Positions 1 through 5,245 of a DNA stretch of 14,106 nucleotides are shown here, piece after piece. A model generated the notes under the pieces. It was given only the letters and a program-made list of their open reading frames with translations, did no database searches and was not told where the DNA came from. The position numbers and the translations under genes were made by a program. Source of the stretch: Thiotrichales bacterium (lineage in GTDB: Bacteria; Pseudomonadota; Gammaproteobacteria; JAAZVR01). The stretch spans positions 1-14,106 of the forward strand of contig JAAZVR010000015.1 of assembly GCA_018623305.1 (NCBI GenBank), written 5' to 3'. Within the stretch, counting starts at the first letter, position 1, and the number at the start of each line of letters is the position of its first letter.

Positions 1-1
1 A

Positions 2-97
2 TGGATGATGGAGGAGTTGCGAGTGGCGACGTTTAGTTCCTTTAAACCTTCAATTCCGATCTCAATTAAGAAAATTGAAAAATATCTGCGGGAATAA
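2..97 (+). CDS. hrpA: C-terminal end of a probable ATP-dependent RNA helicase HrpA (partial)
   Basis: An open frame enters from the left edge and ends at TAA 95-97, giving 31 residues. The tail has a WMMEELRV block, then a Phe, and a P-x-S-x-K-K-I-E-K-Y-L finish. HrpA DEAH-box helicases end in a similar way (W-x-x-EE-x-RVS-x-F, then PxSxKRLEK). HrpA is a large cytoplasmic RNA helicase linked to rescue of stalled or collided ribosomes. Only the extreme C-terminus is visible and none of the helicase motifs are present, so the name rests on this short similarity. A terminator-like hairpin follows about 45 nt downstream, which agrees with this being the end of a transcription unit. It could instead be another protein with a similar tail. 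Confidence 0.5.
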   Translation, partial: WMMEELRVATFSSFKPSIPISIKKIEKYLRE

Positions 98-143
98 GTG
101 CATTAAATTGAACTGATTTGAATGGTCAAACTTCTAAAGCCTT

Positions 144-180
144 GGTGCGGCACAGCGATGTTCTGCACCGTTATTTTTTA
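144..180 (+). terminator. Rho-independent terminator behind the left-edge gene
   Basis: The arms GGTGCGGcACA (144-154) and TGTtCTGCACC (159-169) pair over ten positions, including one G-T wobble, with one mismatch. They close a GCGA tetraloop (155-158). A T-rich run (171-179) follows. The position, shortly after the stop at 97, fits termination of the hrpA-like transcript. Confidence 0.6.
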
Positions 181-275
181 CAGTATTTTTTAAGTAAAAC
201 GAATATAAAAAGCCATCATAAAAACTTCTCATATGTGAATACACTGAGCAAGTTTCTGATTACCTATCGAGCTAG

Positions 276-704
276 GCTCAAGACCATCGATCATCGTCGT
301 TTTTATTGATTCAGGATTATACAAACTTCAACAATATAAACTTTGAATCCCTCTCTGACTGGGCGTAGGATTTTGAGGCTAAGGCTGAGCGTCTTAAGGA
401 TCCATCGTTTGTGGCGTACTTGTTAGACTTTATATAAGAAAAACGTCTATTACTACTTGATGAAGGACCTATTCGTCTACAATTTGGATTAGAAGCAGAA
501 TCAGAGAATCAAGGGCAGTTGTGGATTACCATTACGGATTCTGGTGTTGGGTTCGATGTTCAAAAAATGCTCAACCGAGAGCAATCGAACTCACTCACGC
601 ATGGTCGAGGAATCCCGCTGATCAGTCAATTGTCTGATGGTTTCGAATACAATGAAACAGGTAATCAACTGACATTTAAAGTGAACCTAAATTATGATGA
701 CTGA
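276..704 (+). pseudogene. Decayed C-terminal HATPase domain of a regulator/phosphatase or anti-sigma-type protein
   Basis: One reading frame from about 276 to the TGA at 702-704 reads like the C-terminal HATPase_c domain found in fused response regulator/SpoIIE-type phosphatases. It has a FLLIQDYTN block near 300-326, an AERL block near 384-395, an L-L-L-L-D-E-G-P-I-R-L-Q-F block near 447-485, an ITDSGVGFD G1-like box (528-554) and a HGRGIPLISQL G2-like box (600-632). The frame is broken by TAG at 366-368 and TAA at 435-437. The N-box, normally N-A-x-x-H-G, is corrupted to N-F-N-N-I-N. A short intact ORF could start at TTG 519, but it would encode only the last 61 residues, without the N-box. 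No receiver or PP2C part is visible upstream: 181-275 is AT-rich with nothing recognisable. Its stop overlaps the next gene's start (ATGATGACTGA), so the two were probably once translationally coupled. Family assignment is by eye. Confidence 0.55.
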
Positions 705-1818
705 AACGGCAAGAATCCCACAAACGTTTGAAGGTTGGGGAGTTACAGCACAAGCCCTGAACACGCTTATCGATGAGCGCGAAACTTGCTTATGGGTGGT
801 TTCTCCGAGCATTCAAAAAACAGACGTCTTTAAAGCCCTGCCTAGCGAGATAATGCATCATTGTATAACGATCAGTGGAGAACCAAACCCTGATGATGTC
901 GATCAAATAGCTGAAACTTATCGCAAAGAAAGTATTGATTGCATTATTGCCCTGGGTGGCGGCTCGGTTATGGATTTTTCAAAAGCCTTGGCGGGTATTT
1001 TAAATAGTGATACTGCATCAGTGATGGATTATCTGGAAGGCGTTGGTCGTGATATTCCTTATGAACTGATACCTGTTCGGTGGATTGCTATTCCAACCAC
1101 TCCAGGAACGGGTGCAGAAGTGACCAAAAATGCCGTTCTTTCAAAACCTGGCTTGTTTAAGAAATCGTTTAGAGATGATCGTTTAATTGCAGATGCGGTT
1201 GTGCTGGATGCTCAGTGGTTATCATTTTTACCTAAATCTGCATTAGCCGCGACTGTTATGGATGGTTTGACTCAATTAATTGAAGCATACACATCAACAC
1301 AAAATAACTCGACAGTCGATGCACTGATTGCCTCAGTTACTCCAGGTTTATTTGATGTTATTGAGCGTCTAATAGACGACTCCCTTACTCATGATGATTA
1401 TCACCATCTGGCTCGTGCTGGGATGATTTCAGGCATAGCGTTGGCTAACTGCGGTTTAGGAATGGTTCATTCATACGCCTCAGCTGTGGGGGCATACACC
1501 CACGCTCCACATGGTGTTGTGTGTGCCAGGTTATTGCCTAAGGTGACTGAATACAATCTAGAAAGAATGGAAACTGATTCAGATGGCTATCAACGATATG
1601 TGAACTGGACATATTGGCTTAATCCATTAATGAGAGTTGAAGAGCTCAGTCAGACCTTTGCCGGATGGGTCAGAGCATTAAATATTAGTCCTCTAGGTGA
1701 CTATGGCCTTAAAAGAGATAATTGCGTAAAAATTATACAAGAAACTTTGCAGAAAACGAATCCTGTCGATTATGATATTGATAGTAAACTGCAATTATTG
1801 GAATCTGAACTTTACTGA
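694..1818 (+). CDS. Iron-type (group III) alcohol dehydrogenase family protein
   Basis: This 374-residue protein has the Fe-ADH fold signatures. They are the NAD(P)-binding GGGSVMDFSK (residues 88-97), the PTTPGTGAEVT loop in the first half, and the metal-site helices. Aligned to FucO, the metal ligands Asp190, His259 and His273 are present. The usual second ligand His (FucO H200) is Gln194, in D-G-L-T-Q, and the nearby active-site His (FucO H267) is Ser263. Three-ligand relatives such as glycerol dehydrogenase exist, so enzymatic activity is not excluded; the substrate cannot be told. The start is ATG 694 or ATG 697. No clear Shine-Dalgarno is present and the start overlaps the upstream stop, which points to coupling with the now-broken HATPase gene. 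Remnants of a kinase and a receiver lie immediately downstream. By analogy with ErcA of Pseudomonas aeruginosa, an Fe-ADH homologue encoded beside sensor kinases and implicated in regulating ethanol use, a sensory role is possible; this is inference. Confidence 0.85.
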   Translation: MMTETARIPQTFEGWGVTAQALNTLIDERETCLWVVSPSIQKTDVFKALPSEIMHHCITISGEPNPDDVDQIAETYRKESIDCIIALGGGSVMDFSKALAGILNSDTASVMDYLEGVGRDIPYELIPVRWIAIPTTPGTGAEVTKNAVLSKPGLFKKSFRDDRLIADAVVLDAQWLSFLPKSALAATVMDGLTQLIEAYTSTQNNSTVDALIASVTPGLFDVIERLIDDSLTHDDYHHLARAGMISGIALANCGLGMVHSYASAVGAYTHAPHGVVCARLLPKVTEYNLERMETDSDGYQRYVNWTYWLNPLMRVEELSQTFAGWVRALNISPLGDYGLKRDNCVKIIQETLQKTNPVDYDIDSKLQLLESELY

Positions 1819-1911
1819 ATATGAAGGCGAATCTGTTCAATGTGACATTAAGACCGAACTGAGCAAGAGCATACCTCTAGTGAGTGCAGTCATCCCTACG
1901 AGTGAAGTCTG
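1814..1911 (+). other. Open stretch resembling the start of a kinase ATPase domain (possible remnant)
   Basis: In the frame beginning at 1814 there is an open run up to TGA 1909-1911. It contains C-D-I-K-T-E-L-S-K-S-I-P-L-V-S-A, which looks like the strand-turn-strand just before the N-box of histidine-kinase HATPase domains. There is no start codon with a ribosome-binding site. It lies in a different frame from the chimera that begins at 1884. It may be a frame-shifted piece of the same lost kinase. The match is short and the call is weak. Confidence 0.25.
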
Positions 1912-2354
1912 ATATTGATGATACGCTTGAATTAGAAGGGATGTATGTGCATCTATCTCGAACAGCGGTGCCACAAATATTGATGAATATTATTCAAAAC
2001 TCAGTTCATACTGTCGACGGCAACCATTACATTCTAAATGTTTTGAAAATCATGCTAGAACCCAACGGTTTCAATTGCATTGAGGCTGAGTCTGGTGTTC
2101 AAGCCATTGAAGCAATGAGCGATCAAACTATCGACTTAATCATTACGGATCTACACATGCCTGATATGTCAGGCTTTGAGTTTATCGATTGGGTAAAGGA
2201 AAATCACCCAGAGATACCCATTACGATTGTATCGGCAGGGATTAATGAAAATCTAAATGAAGCGCAGCAAGCGAGTATTTCAAAAGCTGATGCCGTCATT
2301 GAAAAGCCTTTTCGTGCGGCAGAATTGCTCGACACGATTAGACCTTTAACGTAG
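1884..2354 (+). CDS. Truncated histidine kinase–receiver chimera (probably non-functional remnant)
   Basis: The 156-residue frame begins at GTG 1884. Residues about 7-43 look like the front of a histidine-kinase ATPase domain with an N-box (P-Q-I-L-M-N-I-I-Q-N-S, Asn35 and Asn39). From about residue 44 it switches directly to a response-regulator receiver domain: phosphoacceptor Asp89 in ITDLHMPDMSG, Ser117 in IVSAG and Lys141 in EKPF. The receiver lacks its first beta strand, and the usual acidic DD pair is V-D-G. The kinase's DHp domain and G boxes are absent. An in-frame stop lies directly before the GTG and no Shine-Dalgarno is visible. The simplest reading is an in-frame deletion inside a hybrid kinase, or between a kinase and a regulator, at a short VDGN/VDDN-like similarity. 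It ends only 2 nt from the convergent thioredoxin gene. Receiver identity is sure; function is doubtful. Confidence 0.6.
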   Translation: MQSSLRVKSDIDDTLELEGMYVHLSRTAVPQILMNIIQNSVHTVDGNHYILNVLKIMLEPNGFNCIEAESGVQAIEAMSDQTIDLIITDLHMPDMSGFEFIDWVKENHPEIPITIVSAGINENLNEAQQASISKADAVIEKPFRAAELLDTIRPLT

Positions 2355-2356
2355 TT

Positions 2357-2731
2357 TTACTGTTGTTGTTGAGCTTGTTGCTCTGCAACTGCTTTTTTGA
2401 CTTCCGTCATATCCAGTTTCTTCATTTCTTCAATCGCGTTGTCAAACGCACCTGCAGGTAAAGCACCCGCTTGATTATGAATAATAATTTGCTCACGGAA
2501 GAAAGTAATCGTAGGAATCGAACGAATACCAAACATACCCGCTAACTCTTGCTCTGTTTCTGTATTCACTTTCGCAAACACCACATCATCAAATTTAGTC
2601 GCGGCTTCTTCAAAAACTGGACCAAACTGCTTACAAGGACCGCACCATTCAGCCCAGAAATCAATGATTACCATATCGTTATTTTCGATAATCTCTTGGA
2701 AATTATCTTTTGTCATTTCAATTGCAGCCAT
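2357..2731 (-). CDS. Thioredoxin family protein with Gln-rich tail
   Basis: This 124-residue thioredoxin fold carries the active site WCGPC (residues 29-33), preceded by I-I-D-F-W-A-E, and the cis-proline in S-I-P-T (Pro73). It should be a cytoplasmic dithiol-disulfide oxidoreductase that reduces protein disulfides. There is no signal peptide and no N-terminal zinc ribbon of the TrxC kind. It is about 15 residues longer than E. coli TrxA, ending in A-E-Q-Q-A-Q-Q-Q-Q. The FREQIIIHNQAGALP region suggests a TrxA paralogue rather than the main TrxA, so no gene symbol is given. It lies 2 nt downstream of the fumC stop. Its Shine-Dalgarno GGAGC (complement of 2738-2742) sits in the last fumC codons, so translation is probably coupled. 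No terminator is evident after its stop. Confidence 0.9.
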   Translation of the reverse strand: MAAIEMTKDNFQEIIENNDMVIIDFWAEWCGPCKQFGPVFEEAATKFDDVVFAKVNTETEQELAGMFGIRSIPTITFFREQIIIHNQAGALPAGAFDNAIEEMKKLDMTEVKKAVAEQQAQQQQ

Positions 2732-2733
2732 GA

Positions 2734-4110
2734 TTAAGCTCCTTTATTGGTTGTTAATTTTTCTGGGTTTAAATGTGTTTTGAGTTCGTCTTCAGATAGA
2801 TCTGTCAGTTCTAGAGCAACGTCTAAAATAGGGCGTTGTTCAGCATAGGCCTTCTTGGCAATTGCAGCGCCTTTTTCATAGCCAATGACAGAGTTCAAAG
2901 CTGTAACAAGAATTGGGTTGGCAAATAAAGCTTCATCAATATTGTCTTGGCGAACATTGAAATCCTTGATTGCGATATCGGCCAGCTGAATTGATGCTTG
3001 GCTTAACAGCTGAATGCTTTCAATCAAATTACGGCCAATCATTGGCAACATAACATTTAATTGGAAATTACCTGATTGACCACCGACAGTAATTGCCGTG
3101 TCGTTACCCATAACTTGAGCACACGCCATTGCAACCGCTTCAGGTATAACAGGATTCACCTTACCTGGCATGATTGAGCTACCTGGCTGAATCGCAGGCA
3201 ATTCAATTTCGCCCAAACCGGCTAATGGACCACTGTTCATCCAGCGAAGATCATTTGCGATTTTCATCAAACTGACGGCCGTTGTTTTCAATTGACCTGA
3301 CATCTCAACACTGGAATCTTGAGCACTGATACCCATAAATGGACGCTCCAATGCAGTGACCGAAACACCTGTTGCAGCCGCGATGTATGTCGCAACTCGA
3401 GGCCCCATTTCAGGGTGGGCATTAATGCCTGTACCCACAGCGGTGCCACCAATAGGAAGTGCTTGGAGTCTTGGAAGGGAAGATTCAATTCGATGAATGT
3501 TTTGTTCAATCTGATCCGCCCACGTTTGAAGCTCTTGCGATAGTTGAATCGGCATCGCATCCATAAGGTGCGTTCGTCCAGTTTTTGTCACACCAGCAAC
3601 AGCATTGGCTTTCTCAGTAATGGTGCTGTGAAGGTGTTTCAGGGCAGGCAACAATCGTTTGTGAATTTCCATCGCCGCGGCCAACTGAAGGGCACTAGGG
3701 AATACGTCGTTAGAACTTTGCCCCATATTCACATCATCATTTGGGTGAATGCCTAGGTTATCCTGCTCATTTGCAATATTTGAAATGACTTCGTTCATGT
3801 TCATGTTCGAGCTAGTACCTGACCCTGTCTGGAACACATCAACTGGGAATTGATCCGCGTAGTCACCTTGAATGATTCGATCAGCAACCGCTTGAATGGA
3901 GTTGCTTTTTTCATCTGACATCCAACCGATGTCTTTATTGGCTGCAGCGCATGCATGTTTGACGTGAGCCAATGCTTTAATTAGCGCAGCGGGAAGCGGT
4001 TGGCCGCTAATCGGAAAGTTGTTGACTGCGCGTTGAGTTTGCGCTCCCCAGTAAGCATTTTTAGGAACTTGAAGTTCCCCCATGCTGTCTTTTTCGATTC
4101 TGTATTCCAT
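2734..4110 (-). CDS. fumC: Class II fumarate hydratase
   Basis: FumC-type fumarases are iron-independent homotetramers that interconvert fumarate and L-malate in the TCA cycle. The 458-residue length matches the family (E. coli FumC 467). Visible signatures are the N-terminal G-A-Q-T-Q-R-A-V-x-N-F, the TGSGTSSNMNMNEV block, G-R-T-H-L-M-D-A-M-P with the catalytic His (residue 181), and the fumarase/aspartase loop GSSIMPGKVNP (310-320) holding the catalytic Ser. TGSGTSSNMN and G-x-T-H-L-M-D favour fumarase over aspartase or argininosuccinate lyase. It heads a two-gene minus-strand unit with the thioredoxin gene and is divergent from pal across a 200-nt region. The Shine-Dalgarno before ATG 4110 is weak. 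Confidence 0.97.
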   Translation of the reverse strand: MEYRIEKDSMGELQVPKNAYWGAQTQRAVNNFPISGQPLPAALIKALAHVKHACAAANKDIGWMSDEKSNSIQAVADRIIQGDYADQFPVDVFQTGSGTSSNMNMNEVISNIANEQDNLGIHPNDDVNMGQSSNDVFPSALQLAAAMEIHKRLLPALKHLHSTITEKANAVAGVTKTGRTHLMDAMPIQLSQELQTWADQIEQNIHRIESSLPRLQALPIGGTAVGTGINAHPEMGPRVATYIAAATGVSVTALERPFMGISAQDSSVEMSGQLKTTAVSLMKIANDLRWMNSGPLAGLGEIELPAIQPGSSIMPGKVNPVIPEAVAMACAQVMGNDTAITVGGQSGNFQLNVMLPMIGRNLIESIQLLSQASIQLADIAIKDFNVRQDNIDEALFANPILVTALNSVIGYEKGAAIAKKAYAEQRPILDVALELTDLSEDELKTHLNPEKLTTNKGA

Positions 4111-4148
4111 GTTCAGAGTTTTGCCTGTAATTTACGATTAATCCAGTA

Positions 4149-4177
4149 ATCTTATCACTGACTTTATTGGGTTTCCA
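4149..4177 (-). promoter_or_regulatory. Candidate sigma-70 promoter of fumC
   Basis: Read on the minus strand, TGGAAA (4177-4172) and TAAGAT (4154-4149) are separated by 17 nt, about 40 nt before the fumC start. Each hexamer matches the consensus at four of six positions. Position and spacing are good, hexamers only moderate. Confidence 0.35.
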
Positions 4178-4240
4178 TTAGTGGTGTCAGAGGATGTTGT
4201 ATAAATTGCGTATTTATTGTGATTATATTGGTCTAAAACC

Positions 4241-4268
4241 TTGAAATATTGGGCACATGATTTAAACT
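4241..4268 (+). promoter_or_regulatory. Candidate sigma-70 promoter of pal
   Basis: TTGAAA (4241-4246) and TAAACT (4263-4268) have a 16-nt spacer, about 42 nt before the pal ATG. The -35 is close to consensus and the -10 is weak. The region is AT-rich, so other -10 choices exist. Confidence 0.3.
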
Positions 4269-4310
4269 TCACTGCATAAGTAAAAGTATGAAGAATATAA
4301 GGAATTTTAG

Positions 4311-4853
4311 ATGAAGTTTTCTAAGTTAATGGTAGCGATGTTGGCTGCTGGTGCACTTGCAGGTTGTTCAACAGCACCAAAAGATGGCGGTGAAATGAAT
4401 GCAGAAAAAGTGACTAAAAACGGTAACACTGCACACGTTGAAATTATTAAAGCCGACGGAGCTGACTCGATTTCATCTTCAGCAATTTATGAAAAGAAAG
4501 CTAAAGAAATGGGTGTTCCTGTTGCACGCATTTACTTCGACTTCGACCGTTCTGAAGTTAAAGCGTCTCAAATGACAGCATTTGAAGCGCACGCGGCCTA
4601 CATGAAAGCTAACTCTGAAGTGACTTTGACGATCGAAGGTCATTGTGATGAGCGAGGCACTAAAGAATACAACTTGGCTTTGGGTGAGCGTCGTGCGAAA
4701 TCAGTCAAGATGGCCTTGGAAGCGAAAGGTGTTGATGGAAACCGAATCAAAATCGTAACATTTGGTGAAGACAAACCAGCAAATGACAACCACAACGAAG
4801 CGGCGTGGAAAGAAAACCGCCGTGCTGAGTTCCGTTACGATTCAGTTAAATAA
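4311..4853 (+). CDS. pal: Peptidoglycan-associated outer-membrane lipoprotein (Pal)
   Basis: The 180-residue protein begins with a lipoprotein signal peptide ending in the lipobox L-A-G-C (Cys19). Ser at +2 predicts sorting to the outer membrane. A low-complexity linker leads to an OmpA-like peptidoglycan-binding domain with I-Y-F-D-F-D-R-S (74-81), EGHCDERG (109-116) and ALGERRA. Asp113 and Arg127 or Arg128 are positioned to contact diaminopimelate. Pal anchors the outer membrane to the wall and works with TolB during constriction. The start has AAGGA (4298-4302) 8 nt upstream. Here the gene stands alone: no tolB or cpoB flanks it, and fumC lies divergently upstream. It may therefore be a relocated pal or a second Pal-like OmpA lipoprotein. 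Confidence 0.85.
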   Translation: MKFSKLMVAMLAAGALAGCSTAPKDGGEMNAEKVTKNGNTAHVEIIKADGADSISSSAIYEKKAKEMGVPVARIYFDFDRSEVKASQMTAFEAHAAYMKANSEVTLTIEGHCDERGTKEYNLALGERRAKSVKMALEAKGVDGNRIKIVTFGEDKPANDNHNEAAWKENRRAEFRYDSVK

Positions 4854-4871
4854 AGCGAATTTAATTCGATT

Positions 4872-4898
4872 AAGGCCCCGCTAAGCGGGGCTTTTTTG
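4872..4898 (+). terminator. Strong Rho-independent terminator after pal
   Basis: GGCCCCGC (4874-4881), loop TAA, then GCGGGGCT (4885-4892) form a seven-bp GC-rich core plus a G-T wobble and two A-T pairs. A run of six T (4892-4897) follows. It lies 19 nt after the pal stop and just before the next gene's Shine-Dalgarno (GGAG 4901-4904). Confidence 0.9.
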
Positions 4899-4912
4899 AT
4901 GGAGATAAACAA

Positions 4913-5245
4913 ATGACAACGTTTAAAGAAATTTTGGCCGAGTTGCCATCGGTTGAGGGAATTCACTCAATTGAATTGTATTTGCAAGATGCAGCAGAAC
5001 CTTACGCAGAAATTCCGAATGCAGAAGGAAAGCGTGGTTCTTTAATGGTGTATAACCAATTGATTGAAGAATTTGGCTCTGTTTTAAATAAAGAATGTGC
5101 AGAACGTGGCCTTGAACTATTCGCTGAACACACGGAAGACGCTCGTCAAAATCCTGGCGCACATCCGAATATTGATCGTTTGTTTGAAATCATTGAAGAA
5201 AACCGTCAGGACTTGATGGTTACAGTGGTGCACGAAGATGAGTAA
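4913..5245 (+). CDS. Small DUF2322-like protein of unknown function
   Basis: This 110-residue soluble acidic protein has no signal peptide or membrane segment. Recognisable blocks are an N-terminal L-P-S-V-E-G-I-H-S-I-E-L-Y, an I-P-N-A-E-G-K-R-G-S-L-x-V-Y block, and the very conserved-looking A-E-H-T-E-D-A-R-Q-N-P-G-A-H-P-N-I-D-R-L. I associate these with the DUF2322 family, which has no established function; a profile search would settle this. GGAG at 4901-4904, 8 nt before the ATG, fixes the start. Its stop overlaps the pepN start by 8 nt (ATGAGTAA), so the two are probably coupled. The gap to the preceding terminator is about 14 nt, too short for a promoter. Confidence 0.8.
   Translation: MTTFKEILAELPSVEGIHSIELYLQDAAEPYAEIPNAEGKRGSLMVYNQLIEEFGSVLNKECAERGLELFAEHTEDARQNPGAHPNIDRLFEIIEENRQDLMVTVVHEDE

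Noticed and set aside
181..275. Promoter of the Fe-ADH unit in the AT-rich stretch
   Set aside because: TATAAA occurs at 204-209, but no -35 at proper spacing could be found.
118..309. 63-codon ORF in the left intergenic region
   Set aside because: It runs across the terminator hairpin (144-180), has no Shine-Dalgarno and no recognisable motif, and overlaps the HATPase remnant in another frame.
2357..2390. CAA/CAG run as a tandem repeat element
   Set aside because: It is only a short Gln codon run at the thioredoxin C-terminus, not a repeat array.
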